Positions 8,074-18,848 are shown, counted from the first letter of the stretch. The stretch: 64,000 bases of DNA from JBCFBK01 sp038562555 (GCA_038562555.1 JBCFBK010000021.1:17029-81028); one strand, 5' to 3'. The notes: generated by a model from the sequence alone, not told the origin. Program-made: numbers and translations.

Positions 8074-11000
8074 ATGAGAAAAATGCTGATCATTTTATTC
8101 ATGTTCTTTTTCTGGTTCGCCTCTTACGGACAATCTCATCCGGGATCTGTCACGGGGACGGTGACCGATTCCGAAGGACAGAAAATTCCGGGAGCGACCA
8201 TTGTCGTGAAGAGTACTGTTAACGGTACCATCAGCGATGCCGACGGTTATTTTTCGCTGAGAAACGTGAAAGAATCGGATGTGATCATCTTCAGTTTTAT
8301 CGGGTACAGGAAACAGGAAGTCACAGTCGGGACCCAACGGGAGATCAAGGTGACCCTGGTTCCCGACGATGTTGCGATGGAGGAGGTTGTGATCGTAGGC
8401 TATGGCGTACAGAAAAAAGAAAGTTCCGTCGCTGCCATTGCCCAGGTTGATGGAGAGATGCTGAAAAAAGCCAGTACGGTGACCTTGTCGAACGCCCTGA
8501 CCGGTCAGGTCCAAGGGGTATTTACCGTCCAGAAAGACGGAGAACCGGGGAGCGATGCGGCCGATGTATTTATCCGTGGAAAATCGTCCTGGGTCAGCAA
8601 TAATCCCCTGGTGCTGGTCGACGGTGTGGAGGGTAATTTCAACGACATCGACCCCGGAGAGGTGGAAACCCTTTCGGTATTGAAAGATGCTTCCGCCACA
8701 GCCGTTTTCGGTGTGAAAGGAGCCAACGGAGTGATCCTGGTTACTACCAAAAGAGGAAAAGCAGGCGAGCTCAAACTTACATTCAACTCAGAGATCGGAT
8801 TAAAGGAGCCCTTGCTGCGGCGAAACATGTACGATAGTTACACAACCGCCCTGATCATGAACGAAGCATACAAGAACGACGGTAGCTGGAACCTGCTTTT
8901 GCCCGACCATGTGCTTGAGCACTACCGGACACAGGATATGCCTTATCTTTATCCGAATACCGACTGGGAGGAATTATGCGTACGCGATTTCGGGATTGCC
9001 CATAAACAGAATATAAGTATTTCAGGCGGATCGGATCATGCACGAATATTTGCGTCTTTTTCATACCTGCACGACGGAGATATCCTGAAAACGGAAAAAC
9101 AGCCGGAATACGATCCGGCCTATAAGTACAACCGGTATAATTATCGTATTAATCTCGATTTTGATGTAACGCCTTCCACGCTGTTGTCACTGAATGCAGG
9201 TGGCTATGTGGGCATTAAGAACCAGCCGAACGAGTCGGCGGCCATCCGTACTTATCGCCCGATCTTTATGTTGGGCCCGATGGTCATTCCCAATGAATAT
9301 CCTGCATGGATACTGGACCAGTATCCCGATCCCGCGCACCCGGAAGAGACCGGCGACCGGGCGGCAAGCACGGGCGTAATTAACGCCAATAATCCTTACA
9401 ACGCGATCAATTACAGCGGATATAAGCAAACAAAATCGACCGGTCTGACGACCACCTTCGTTCTGAAGCAGAAACTGGATTTTATCACCAAGGGGCTTTC
9501 CGTTCAGGGGAAAGTGGCCTTTAACCACGACGAAGCGTATCTGAAGGCTTACAATTATGACAAAGTCACTTACCGGCTTTTGGCCGACGGCACCTGGGTC
9601 AGGTATAAGGGACGCGATAACACCGACGGAGAAGGCGCCGAACTACCGATTCGCCCGGGTGCGGAGGATATTTCAGATACTCCCTTCAGAAGCTGGTATT
9701 ATGAAGCTTCCGTCAGTTATGCCAGGACCTTTGGAGATCATAACGTTTCTGCCCTCTTCCTCGGGCAAAGGCGTAAATGGCAGGACGACGTCGATTTTCC
9801 GCATTTTGAGGAAGGCATTGTGGGCCGTGTAACCTACGACTATAAAGCGAAATACCTGCTCGAGGTCAATCTTGGCCTTAACGGTTCCGAACAGTTTGCG
9901 CCGAAAAACAGGTACGGGTTTTTTCCGTCTTATGCATTTGGATGGAATCTTCACGAAGAGAAATTTATGGAGAAGCTAAAGCCGGTGATCTCAAGGTTCA
10001 AGGTCAAATATTCTTACGGAGAAGTGGGGAGTGATAATGCCGGCGGGCAACGGTGGCTGTACACCACCAGTTATGCAAACGGGACGGTCAATCAGGACGA
10101 ATATAAACCCGGAACGGCCGACAATCCCGGTTCTTCGTTAACTCCTGTCGTAGAGGGCGCTGTTGCCAATGAAAATGCAACCTGGGAAAGGGCAATCAAA
10201 AAAGACCTGGGCATTGAACTGGGTTTCCTGAAAAACAACATGTTCCTGCTCACGGCCGATTTCTTTAAGGAAAACCGCGATCAGATCCTGCTCGAGCGCT
10301 TGTCGCTTCCCGATTTGTTCGGCGTGAATGCCAAACAACAAAACCTGGGCGCAACGGAGACCAAAGGCTATGAAGCTGAACTCAAATTCCAGAACGGCAA
10401 GCGCGACGGCATTATGTACTGGGCCAAAGCCGGAATCAGCTTCAGTGATAACCGCATTATTTTCAGGGACGAGCCCTATTATAAGCCGGAATATCAAAAA
10501 ATGGCGGGCCGGCGCATCGATCAGATGTTTGGCTACGTCACTACCGGATATATCGATGATACCAACGAAAGGGCTGCTGTACCGCGTTACGGGAGCGGTA
10601 TTGTAGCGCTTGGAGATGTCACCTATATTGACTTTAATGGTGACGGTGCTATTGACGACAACGACAAAGTCCCCATGGGATACGCAGGCACTTATCCGCT
10701 TTATTTTTACAGTCTGTCGGGCGGATTTACCTGGAAAGGCTTTGATTTCGATTTCACCTTTCAGGGGGCCGAAAAGACCTCCCGGAAACTGGTTGATGCT
10801 TTTTTATGGCCGTTGCACCGCTTAGGAAACCAGTATTTCGATTACCAGAGCGATTACTGGACCCCTGATAACAAGGATGCCCGGTACCCGGCGCTGCATA
10901 TGGATGCCAACAGGGCGCAAAACAACATTACCGATGGCACGGTTACAACAACCAGCCTCAGGAACGCTTCCTATCTCAGGCTGAAAACGGCCCAGATCGG

Positions 11001-11199
11001 ATATACGCTTCCAAAAAGCTTTTCAGGCAGGTACAGGATGGAACAATGCCGGATTTATCTTCAGGGCAATAACCTCATCACCTGGGCACCCGATTATCCG
11101 ATTGGCGATCCCGAGGGAGCCGAGGGCAGCGGAGAGCTCACCTATGGTTACTATCCGTTGATCAGAAGGTTTACCCTTGGTTTACAGGTTACATTTTAA
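8074..11199 (+). CDS. SusC-like TonB-dependent outer-membrane transporter
   Basis: TonB-energised 22-strand barrel that imports oligosaccharides with its SusD partner, the next gene. At 1041 residues it has normal length. A signal peptide (1-19) is followed by a carboxypeptidase-D regulatory-like beta-sandwich (about 24-105, GTVTDSEGQKIPGATIVVK). The plug domain (about 115-230) has the SusC-typical LVLVDGVEG and VLKDASATAVFGVKGANG. The barrel ends in an aromatic residue (LGLQVTF). There is no N-terminal STN domain, so it is not expected to signal through an anti-sigma factor; control by the HTCS is more likely. The gap to the SusD gene is 20 bases. Confidence 0.97.
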   Translation: MRKMLIILFMFFFWFASYGQSHPGSVTGTVTDSEGQKIPGATIVVKSTVNGTISDADGYFSLRNVKESDVIIFSFIGYRKQEVTVGTQREIKVTLVPDDVAMEEVVIVGYGVQKKESSVAAIAQVDGEMLKKASTVTLSNALTGQVQGVFTVQKDGEPGSDAADVFIRGKSSWVSNNPLVLVDGVEGNFNDIDPGEVETLSVLKDASATAVFGVKGANGVILVTTKRGKAGELKLTFNSEIGLKEPLLRRNMYDSYTTALIMNEAYKNDGSWNLLLPDHVLEHYRTQDMPYLYPNTDWEELCVRDFGIAHKQNISISGGSDHARIFASFSYLHDGDILKTEKQPEYDPAYKYNRYNYRINLDFDVTPSTLLSLNAGGYVGIKNQPNESAAIRTYRPIFMLGPMVIPNEYPAWILDQYPDPAHPEETGDRAASTGVINANNPYNAINYSGYKQTKSTGLTTTFVLKQKLDFITKGLSVQGKVAFNHDEAYLKAYNYDKVTYRLLADGTWVRYKGRDNTDGEGAELPIRPGAEDISDTPFRSWYYEASVSYARTFGDHNVSALFLGQRRKWQDDVDFPHFEEGIVGRVTYDYKAKYLLEVNLGLNGSEQFAPKNRYGFFPSYAFGWNLHEEKFMEKLKPVISRFKVKYSYGEVGSDNAGGQRWLYTTSYANGTVNQDEYKPGTADNPGSSLTPVVEGAVANENATWERAIKKDLGIELGFLKNNMFLLTADFFKENRDQILLERLSLPDLFGVNAKQQNLGATETKGYEAELKFQNGKRDGIMYWAKAGISFSDNRIIFRDEPYYKPEYQKMAGRRIDQMFGYVTTGYIDDTNERAAVPRYGSGIVALGDVTYIDFNGDGAIDDNDKVPMGYAGTYPLYFYSLSGGFTWKGFDFDFTFQGAEKTSRKLVDAFLWPLHRLGNQYFDYQSDYWTPDNKDARYPALHMDANRAQNNITDGTVTTTSLRNASYLRLKTAQIGYTLPKSFSGRYRMEQCRIYLQGNNLITWAPDYPIGDPEGAEGSGELTYGYYPLIRRFTLGLQVTF

Positions 11200-11219
11200 A
11201 ATGATTAAGCGTTTAACGT

Positions 11220-12971
11220 ATGAAAAAAACACAACTAATATCCATGATCGTTATCCTGGCGGCATTCCTTGCTTCCTGCGAGAGCGATTACCTCGACAAA
11301 ATGGCCGAATCTGACGGATACAGTACGGAAGATGTTTTTACGGATTCGGTGAATTTCAAAAATTTCAATGATAAGCTCGTCGTTACACCGATGCTGAAAC
11401 GCCACCGGAACGATACCCGGCCGCTTGGCGATTTTGATGATGTTTCGGATAATTCCATATCGGGTGCCGACTGGTCGGGCGTTCCTTCGGTGCTGGCGGC
11501 AACCGGCGACTTTTACGGACTCAGGACGGCCGACGCCGCTGTGATGAGCAATGTTGCCACCTGGTCCCGGATCTGGACGCAGATCCGGGTAGCCAACGTC
11601 TGTATCCAAAATATCGATTTATACCCCGGAAGCGAAAGTTCCCGGAACCGGATCCTGGGGACAAGCTATTTCTTCAGGGGCTATGCCTATTTTGAACTTA
11701 CCCGGAGATGGGGTGGAATGCCTTATCTTTACCGGCCGCTTAAGGCAGATGAGAACATGGATTTGCCCAGGCTGTCTTATCAGGAAACCATGCTGCTGGC
11801 CGCTGCCGACCTGGACAGTGCGGCCATGTATCTTGAACCGGTCATACCGGAAACCGACTGGGGCAGGCCCACGGGGGTTGCAGCGCTGGCCTTTAAGGCA
11901 AAAGCGCTGGTTTACGCGGCAAGCGAATTTGCGACCATGCAGGAGGGTGCACAGAGAGACCTTTGGGATGATGCGGCCCTGGCTGCCGACGAAGCAATTC
12001 GAGTAGCAGAGAACAACGGGTATGCCCTGGCTTCGATGGGACAGTATTATTACATCTTTAAGGAAAACGAAGAAGAAGTTTACACGAAAGAAATCTTATT
12101 TGGCCGCCGCTATCAGCACGACTGGGGGTCAAACTCATACAAACAGCGGTACCGCCCGCCCGGTCAGCTTTCCGGACAATATGCGACAGCACCCAACCAA
12201 ACACTGGTCGACTGTTTCGAAATGAAGGCCACCGGGCTTCCCATTACCGATCCCGCATCAGGGTACAAGCCACAGAACCCATATACAGGAAGAGACCCCC
12301 GTTTTGCTGAATCCATCATCTGTAATCAGCAGACTATCATGGGGAAGAAGCTGCAGATTTACGATCGTGATGAAACCAAAAATCCGGCTACCCTGGGTTC
12401 AACTGATTTGGTTTATGCCAACGGACAGGTGAGCATGGGATTCACCAAAACCGGTTATTATAATAATAAATGGATGGGACGTACTTTTAATACCGGGCTG
12501 GACATGCATTACCCGGAGATCCGTCTGTCCGAAGTTTATCTGCTTTTTTCCGAAGCCGCCAATGAAGCCTGGAATGCTCCCTCCGAAAGGAATTCTTCCT
12601 GTAAGTATACGGCCGAAGAAGCGTTGAATACAGTTAGAGCACGCGCTCAAATGCCCGGTGTAGCTTCCAAATTTCTCACGAAAGAGGCATTCAGGGAAAG
12701 AGTCAGGAACGAAAGAAGAGTGGAATTGTGCTTTGAAGATAACCGTTTGTTCGATATCCGCCGCTGGCATATTGCCCATTTGCCCGAAAACAGGGATATC
12801 TGGAAAATGGAGATAGCCAAAGTTCCCGTAAGCGTTGATTACCCGATGGGATTCCGTTACACGCCCCGGATTTACAAACAACGGGTCTTTGAGGAAAAGC
12901 ACTATCTGTTCGTCATCAAACTGGACGATACCAACATCGGACCAAACTTTAAACAAAACCCGGGTTGGTAA
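11220..12971 (+). CDS. SusD-like surface glycan-binding lipoprotein
   Basis: Partner lid protein of the SusC-like transporter encoded just upstream. It binds glycan at the outer face of the outer membrane. The 583-residue product begins with a lipoprotein signal (VILAAFLASC, lipid-bearing Cys at about 20). The tetratricopeptide-like N-terminal SusD region includes GTSYFFRGYAYFELTRRWG. The C-terminal RagB/SusD domain has ERRVELCFEDNRLFDIRRW. The C-terminus (NPGW) is typical of the family. The ligand is not readable from sequence; the setting suggests a sulfated glycan. Confidence 0.97.
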   Translation: MKKTQLISMIVILAAFLASCESDYLDKMAESDGYSTEDVFTDSVNFKNFNDKLVVTPMLKRHRNDTRPLGDFDDVSDNSISGADWSGVPSVLAATGDFYGLRTADAAVMSNVATWSRIWTQIRVANVCIQNIDLYPGSESSRNRILGTSYFFRGYAYFELTRRWGGMPYLYRPLKADENMDLPRLSYQETMLLAAADLDSAAMYLEPVIPETDWGRPTGVAALAFKAKALVYAASEFATMQEGAQRDLWDDAALAADEAIRVAENNGYALASMGQYYYIFKENEEEVYTKEILFGRRYQHDWGSNSYKQRYRPPGQLSGQYATAPNQTLVDCFEMKATGLPITDPASGYKPQNPYTGRDPRFAESIICNQQTIMGKKLQIYDRDETKNPATLGSTDLVYANGQVSMGFTKTGYYNNKWMGRTFNTGLDMHYPEIRLSEVYLLFSEAANEAWNAPSERNSSCKYTAEEALNTVRARAQMPGVASKFLTKEAFRERVRNERRVELCFEDNRLFDIRRWHIAHLPENRDIWKMEIAKVPVSVDYPMGFRYTPRIYKQRVFEEKHYLFVIKLDDTNIGPNFKQNPGW

Positions 12972-12999
12972 CTCACTTAACCACACAAACCAAAAAAAT

Positions 13000-15900
13000 A
13001 TGGACCGATATAAAAATATCCTGATCGTGCTCTGTTGTCTTTTCCTGTTTCAGGGACTTGACCTAAACGCTCAGAATCCACGTCAGAAGACCGGAAACTT
13101 AAAAATGGACATTACATCCAGGGTGGTCGATGAATCAGGAAAGCCGGTTGCCGGCGCACGTATTCATTCTTCCAAAGCCAGAATGTATACCGACACCGAC
13201 GTAAACGGCAACTTTAGTCTGAAGACGACATCAGACGATATGCTCCTGGTGAAAGCCGACGGCTATCAAACCCGAACCATGCCCCTGACCGACGAAAGCC
13301 TGAAAGGAGGAAAGATCGTCCTGATGCAGGACCGGTTATTTGCCGGCGAATACCATCAGATCAGGCTGCCTTTCGGCACCACCAACGTGCGCAGAACAGC
13401 GGGCGCTTTTTCGTCTGTTTCAGGCGAAGAACTGGAAAGCACGCCCTCCCTGTCGATCGAAAGTGCCCTGGGCGGCCGGCTGAATGGGCTGTTCCAGTTG
13501 CAAAATACGCTGGTGCCCGGCTGGACAAACCATACCCTGTTCGTTCGCGGCGGCTGGGGCGACTACATAACCATTGTGGACGGAGTAGAACGCACGCTGG
13601 AGTATCTTGAACCGGAGGTGATTGAAAGCGTCGAACTGCTGAAAGATGCTACCCTCAAATCATTATACGGCGGTTTGCAGGCCAACGGAATCCTGCTGGT
13701 CACGACAAAAAAGGGAAGACCATTTGAAAACAGCGTCCGGATCAATGTGGAACACGGCGTTCAGACGCCATCTCGCCTGCCAAAGTTTCTCAATTCGTAT
13801 GATTATGCGACTTATTATAATCAGGCATTGGCAAACGACGGCTTTGAACCGCTGTACGATCAACAGGCACTGGATGCCTATAAAAATCACACCGACCCGA
13901 TCCTGTATCCGGACGTTGATTTTTACAAGGAATTTCTGAACAAGACCTTTTCCATGACGCGGGCAAATGCACAGTTCAGGGGAGGAAACGAACGATCCCG
14001 GTACTTTGCACATGTTGGCTATCAGGGAAATGGCGGACTGGAGAAGTTTAGCGATTATCCCAATTCGGATGATATTCTGACCGTGCGGACATCGGTCGAC
14101 ATGGATGTCCTCGATTTTGTTACAGTCAGCGCCGGCTTTAACGGAGCTTCTCAAACGAAGGAATGGCCGAATATCTCCACCCAGAACTTCTTTTCACCGC
14201 TGGCATCGCATCATCCCAATGATTATCCGATCCTGATACCGGGCAGTATGGTGGGACGCAATGACCTGGAGTATGTGATCGGGGGAACGGCTGAAAAACA
14301 GAACAATCCTTACGGTCTGCTCACCGGGCGCGGGTATGCAGAACGGAGGTACACCTATATTCAGTCTGATTTCGGCCTTACCATCGACCTGAACAAGTGG
14401 GTCAGGGGCCTGAAAATAAATCCCTTCGTTTCATTCGATGTATATAATGTCGAAACGGCAACCAAAGGAGCTACCTTCTCCGTTTACGAGCCGGCGAAGG
14501 GTGCCGGGGCAGACGAACTCACCTTCAGCAAGTGGGGTGAAGACACGCAGGAAACCTCGCAAACCCGCTCGGGAGCCGAGGTCAGGCGGAATTATGCCTT
14601 CAACCTGACTTCCAGTTATAACAGAACGTTTGGTAATCATGACATCAGGGGAATCCTGAACTATTTCCAGTCAAGAAACGAAGTTCGCAATGTCCATGAA
14701 GATCCGCGCCGGCAAAACCTCGGACTGCACCTGAGCGATATGATTGCAGACCGTTACATTCTCGAATTCAACGTCAACCGGGTTGGTGTGACTTCGTTCT
14801 CCAAGTCGAACCGGTATGGTTACTTCCCGGCCTTTGGTGCGGGATGGATCCTTTCGGAAGAGAACTTTTTTGGCGAAGATGGTCCGGTCGATTACCTGAA
14901 GCTGAGGGCTTCATACGGCATACTGGGTTCAACGACCTATACCGCAGAAGGTGGTTTCTCGACACACCTCTATCAGGATGTCTGGAAACAAAACGGAACG
15001 ATTGGCCTGGATGGTGATAATTATCTGGTGTCGCTCGATCGGACCGGTAATCCGGATCTTGGTTTTCAAAAAAGCTATGAATTCAACGCCGGCATCGATG
15101 CGCTCCTGTTTAACCGGACAACCCGGTTGAGCCTGGGCTATTTCAATAATATCAATGATGATTTTATCGGCGACCGTGGAAATCTGATTGCCGGGGTGAT
15201 CGGAAAAAACGAAGCCCTTCCTTTTTGGAATTTTAAAAAGTTCGGATTGAAGGGATTTGAGGGAGAATTTTGGTACAACCGCTATATCGGAAAGCTTCAA
15301 CTTGGTATCGGAGCGAACATGACCTATGGCATATCAAAACGGATCAACGACGGAGAGCCTGCTTATCCTTCAGATTCCTTTGAGGGACTAATCACCGTGG
15401 GACGTCCGGTCGATGCCATTATGGGGCTGGAGGCAACGGGTGTATTTAAAGATCAGGCCGATATTGACCAGTCGCCGGTACAGGCCTTTGGACCTGTCCG
15501 TCCGGGCGATCTGAAATATACCGACAACAACAATGACGGGTCTGTCGATGAGCGCGACCGGAGAGAGATCGGGAATTCAAGTCCCCGCCTTCAGTATGGT
15601 TTGACGCTCGAACTCAAATACGGCGGGTTTAATCTGAATGTTCTGGTTGCCGGCTACGGAAAATACAATCGCTTGCTGGATACACCTTATTACCAGATCT
15701 ATGGAAAAAGGAAATACTCCCAGGTGGTGGTCGATGGACTGCCTAATGGTAATGCCCATCCCCGGCTCTCTGCTGTTGCAGCCGAAAACAACTTTGTCAG
15801 TTCCACCTACTGGATCGTTAACGGAGGGTTTTTGAAACTGAGGAACGTGGAACTCGGCTACACGCTGCCGCACAAGCTTACCGGACGGTTCGGCATTAAC

Positions 15901-16041
15901 AGCATCAAATTGTTTACCCGCGGGCAGAATCTGCTGACGTTCTCGAAGATCAAGGATCTGGATCCTGAAAACCTGGATGCCGGCATCGGAAATTTTCCCT
16001 TATGTTCGACTTTAACGGCAGGCCTTTCAGTTTCATTTTAA
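13000..16041 (+). CDS. Second SusC-like TonB-dependent transporter
   Basis: Outer-membrane transporter of 1013 residues paired with the SusD-like gene that follows. The ATG at 13000 opens a signal peptide (MDRYKNILIVLCCLFLFQG); an in-frame reading from 12835 would run back into the preceding gene and is rejected. The regulatory-like beta-sandwich (about 38-110, SRVVDESGKPVAGARIHSS) precedes the plug (about 125-240). Plug motifs are diverged from the usual form: ITIVDGVERTLEYLEPEVIE and LKDATLKSLYGGLQANG instead of the DASAAAIYG type. The barrel ends LTAGLSVSF. There is no STN domain. Tandem SusCD pairs in one locus usually mean capture of different sizes or forms of one glycan. Confidence 0.95.
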   Translation: MDRYKNILIVLCCLFLFQGLDLNAQNPRQKTGNLKMDITSRVVDESGKPVAGARIHSSKARMYTDTDVNGNFSLKTTSDDMLLVKADGYQTRTMPLTDESLKGGKIVLMQDRLFAGEYHQIRLPFGTTNVRRTAGAFSSVSGEELESTPSLSIESALGGRLNGLFQLQNTLVPGWTNHTLFVRGGWGDYITIVDGVERTLEYLEPEVIESVELLKDATLKSLYGGLQANGILLVTTKKGRPFENSVRINVEHGVQTPSRLPKFLNSYDYATYYNQALANDGFEPLYDQQALDAYKNHTDPILYPDVDFYKEFLNKTFSMTRANAQFRGGNERSRYFAHVGYQGNGGLEKFSDYPNSDDILTVRTSVDMDVLDFVTVSAGFNGASQTKEWPNISTQNFFSPLASHHPNDYPILIPGSMVGRNDLEYVIGGTAEKQNNPYGLLTGRGYAERRYTYIQSDFGLTIDLNKWVRGLKINPFVSFDVYNVETATKGATFSVYEPAKGAGADELTFSKWGEDTQETSQTRSGAEVRRNYAFNLTSSYNRTFGNHDIRGILNYFQSRNEVRNVHEDPRRQNLGLHLSDMIADRYILEFNVNRVGVTSFSKSNRYGYFPAFGAGWILSEENFFGEDGPVDYLKLRASYGILGSTTYTAEGGFSTHLYQDVWKQNGTIGLDGDNYLVSLDRTGNPDLGFQKSYEFNAGIDALLFNRTTRLSLGYFNNINDDFIGDRGNLIAGVIGKNEALPFWNFKKFGLKGFEGEFWYNRYIGKLQLGIGANMTYGISKRINDGEPAYPSDSFEGLITVGRPVDAIMGLEATGVFKDQADIDQSPVQAFGPVRPGDLKYTDNNNDGSVDERDRREIGNSSPRLQYGLTLELKYGGFNLNVLVAGYGKYNRLLDTPYYQIYGKRKYSQVVVDGLPNGNAHPRLSAVAAENNFVSSTYWIVNGGFLKLRNVELGYTLPHKLTGRFGINSIKLFTRGQNLLTFSKIKDLDPENLDAGIGNFPLCSTLTAGLSVSF

Positions 16042-16064
16042 TGCATAACCCTTAATTTACCGGA

Positions 16065-17837
16065 ATGAAGAATTTATTACATCATATCGTCATTTGCCTG
16101 GCAGCCGGACTGACGGCCGTAAGCTGCTCGGAATACCTGGATCCGTCGATCGACGGATCTATGACCGAAGAAGAGGTTTTTGAGAATGACGCTTATTTTA
16201 ACGGCGTGCTGAATACGGTTTACAGCAGCATTCCGTCCCAGTACGACCTGATGCTTGACTGTGCGACCGACAATGCCGTAACCAACGATTACGGTTCAGA
16301 TTACCTGAAAATGGGAATCGGCTCGTTACGTCCCAATATGAACCCGGTGAACAACTGGGTCGATGCCTATCGCCAGATCAGAAGGATTAACCAGTTTCTC
16401 GGGAAGATGGTGCTCGACACCACCGGAACCAGGCCGTTTTTGACGCCGGTACGCTTTGTTAAACTGGGCACCGTGGCCGACAGCATTGATAACATCAATA
16501 CCTTCTACCGCATGCTTGGCGAAGCCTACTTTCTGAGAGCCTGGTATGAGGCTGACCTGTTGAAACGCTTCGGCGGACGGGCTTCCGACGGACAACTATT
16601 AGGCTTTCCTGTCGTGACCAACGTATTGTATGTGAAGGATGACCTGAACCTTCCCCGCAACACGTATCAGGAATGTGTGGATCAGATCAGCAACGACTGC
16701 GACAGTGCCATCAAATACCTTCCGGTTCAATACACCGGAACGAATGCGGTGCTTGGGGCCACGATGAACGGCAGGGCCAGCGGAATTGCGGCGATGGCAC
16801 TGAAGGCAAGGGTATTTCTGTATGCGGCCAGTCCGGAGTTTAATCCTTCTGACGATCAGACGCGCTGGGAGAAAGCAGCCCGCGCTGCCGGCGATGCCCT
16901 TACCGCGATCGGGGGACTGCGCGATTTACCGACCATCGACAACTATTATTTCAATCAGTTGAACAACAAGGCTTATAATATCAGGGACATCTTTTTCAGA
17001 GGGAGTGTTCTGAGCGGTAACCGGGATCTGGAAACCACCAACTATCCGCCTTCCATGTATGGAGACGGACGGATCAACCCCTCACAGAATTTTGTGGATG
17101 CTTTCCCCGATAAATCCGGGTATCCGATCGGTGAGAGTGCCTTGTACCTGGCCGGCGATCCCTATGCAAATCGTGATCCGCGGCTGGCCTTGTTTGTTGC
17201 GCTGAACAACAGCTCCTTGGGGCCTTCCAATTATCACCGGATCGAAACATACCAGGGCGGGATTGATGCCTTTAACCCTTCGGCTAATACATCGCGATCC
17301 GGCTACTACCTGAAAAAGCTGCTGAAGTATGGAAGTGTGACACTTGTGCCGGGGCAGTTGACGGCTACCTCAAGGGCAGCGATACACCTTGGATCGCCGG
17401 AGCTTTATCTCAATTTTGCCGAAGCTGCTTTCGAAGCATGGGGCCCGAAAAGCGATCCCAATGGTTACGGATTCAATGCAGTAACCGTTCTCGAACGCCT
17501 GCATAAGCGTTACGGATCAGGGAACGTGTACATGAACTCGGTTGCTGTAAATGATGAAGGTCTTTTCAGGGAACTGATCCGCAATGAGAGGAGGATCGAA
17601 CTCAGCTTTGAAGGTCATTATTTCTGGGATGTCAGAAGATGGTCCGGCGAAGAGGATCTTTCAGGGATCAATATGCAGGTCAGGGGAGCGAAGATCATTA
17701 AGGACGCGTTGGGAAATTTCAGCTATCAAACGGATGTTGTGCTGGAAAGCCGCTTATTTAAATCCCCTTACATGCCATTGTCCTATGACGAATTATACAA
17801 TGCACCGGCCTTGATTCAAAACAAGGGTTGGGAGTAA
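16065..17837 (+). CDS. Second SusD-like lipoprotein
   Basis: Surface lipoprotein of 590 residues, partner of the second SusC-like transporter (gap 23 bases). The lipoprotein signal ends ...LTAVSC. SusD features include LGEAYFLRAWYEADLLKRFGG and the C-terminal RNERRIELSFEGHYFWDVRRW, ending in the family-typical NKGWE. Very low obvious similarity to the first SusD outside these motifs suggests that the two pairs did not arise by recent duplication. Its end lies eight bases from the start of the next lipoprotein gene. Confidence 0.96.
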   Translation: MKNLLHHIVICLAAGLTAVSCSEYLDPSIDGSMTEEEVFENDAYFNGVLNTVYSSIPSQYDLMLDCATDNAVTNDYGSDYLKMGIGSLRPNMNPVNNWVDAYRQIRRINQFLGKMVLDTTGTRPFLTPVRFVKLGTVADSIDNINTFYRMLGEAYFLRAWYEADLLKRFGGRASDGQLLGFPVVTNVLYVKDDLNLPRNTYQECVDQISNDCDSAIKYLPVQYTGTNAVLGATMNGRASGIAAMALKARVFLYAASPEFNPSDDQTRWEKAARAAGDALTAIGGLRDLPTIDNYYFNQLNNKAYNIRDIFFRGSVLSGNRDLETTNYPPSMYGDGRINPSQNFVDAFPDKSGYPIGESALYLAGDPYANRDPRLALFVALNNSSLGPSNYHRIETYQGGIDAFNPSANTSRSGYYLKKLLKYGSVTLVPGQLTATSRAAIHLGSPELYLNFAEAAFEAWGPKSDPNGYGFNAVTVLERLHKRYGSGNVYMNSVAVNDEGLFRELIRNERRIELSFEGHYFWDVRRWSGEEDLSGINMQVRGAKIIKDALGNFSYQTDVVLESRLFKSPYMPLSYDELYNAPALIQNKGWE

Positions 17838-17845
17838 AACAGATC

Positions 17846-18787
17846 ATGAACAACGAAAATAAGACACCTATGAAGCGAATATGTCAAGTCATCCTTGTGG
17901 TATTGTCAGTCGTTATAAGCTCATGCAGCTTTGACGACGAAGTCATCTCGTACGGGACAACTTCCGTTTATTTTTATAACCAGGAATACAACCGCAATAT
18001 CGTGGTTGGCGAAGGTTTGAATCTGAAAGCGGGGATCATGTTTTCGGGACTGGTCGATAATGACCGGAACCGGAAAGTAGACTATATTATCGATCCTTCC
18101 CTCATTACGGATAACACAAAAACCCTGATGCCGGCAAGTTACTATACGCTGTCGGCTGCTGAATTCGTCGTTCCAAAAGGGGAACACCAGGGGTATGTCG
18201 GAATTGCGGTCGATTCAGCCGCTTTCCTTGCTGATCCCAAATCACTTACGGGTGAATATGTAATCCCCTTCCGCCTGACAGGTTCGGATGACGTGGATTC
18301 CATTAATTCGGCCAAAGACTACATGATCATTTCGGTGAGCTACTGGGCCAGGCAGCACGGCAATTATTATTATTCAGGCCAGACCGTTAAGAAATCAGGG
18401 GCGTCGGTGATCGAAACCGTGACTTATGAAAATACATCGACCATTTCGGAAAGTATCCGGGAACTGATTACCGTTGGTCCGAAAACGATGCTGGTTAAAG
18501 CCGATGCCACCGCGGCGAGCAAAGATCCCGGTAAAGGAAAGTTCACGTTTCAAATCGAAGCGCCTTCAACGGGGGGAGGCGATGTGCAGATCGGCGGTAC
18601 GTCCGGATCTGCCATTCAGGTTTTGCCTGACGGTTCATCGACCTACGATGCCGCAACCCGTACCTTTTATCTGAAGTACAAGTACAATGACGGCACCTAC
18701 GATTATGAAGCAACCGACACGCTGATTTTCAGGAACAGGGTGCGCGATATCCAGGCCGACGGACAAGGCGTGAACGAGTGGCGGTAA
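17846..18787 (+). CDS. DUF1735-type (BT_3987-like) surface lipoprotein
   Basis: Predicted outer-membrane lipoprotein that often accompanies SusCD pairs as an extra surface glycan-binding protein. The lipobox is at VVLSVVISSC. An N-terminal DUF1735-like beta-sandwich (about 45-155, YFYNQEYNRNIVVGEG) is followed by a second sandwich resembling DUF4361 (about 165-310). The start is uncertain: ATG 17846 gives 313 residues, while ATG 17870 gives a more compact signal (MKRICQVILVVLSVV). Gap to SusD is eight bases, so translational coupling is possible. No catalytic motif was seen. Binding function is inferred from family and context. Confidence 0.85.
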   Translation: MNNENKTPMKRICQVILVVLSVVISSCSFDDEVISYGTTSVYFYNQEYNRNIVVGEGLNLKAGIMFSGLVDNDRNRKVDYIIDPSLITDNTKTLMPASYYTLSAAEFVVPKGEHQGYVGIAVDSAAFLADPKSLTGEYVIPFRLTGSDDVDSINSAKDYMIISVSYWARQHGNYYYSGQTVKKSGASVIETVTYENTSTISESIRELITVGPKTMLVKADATAASKDPGKGKFTFQIEAPSTGGGDVQIGGTSGSAIQVLPDGSSTYDAATRTFYLKYKYNDGTYDYEATDTLIFRNRVRDIQADGQGVNEWR

Positions 18788-18848
18788 ATCACCTGAATCG
18801 TTCAGAAGAGAAAAAGATTGTTGAATTTAGTTCGTAATAGATTTAAAG

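Noticed and set aside
12835..12999. Extended start of the second SusC-like gene
   Set aside because: It would overlap the preceding SusD gene by over 130 bases; the ATG at 13000 starts a normal signal peptide.
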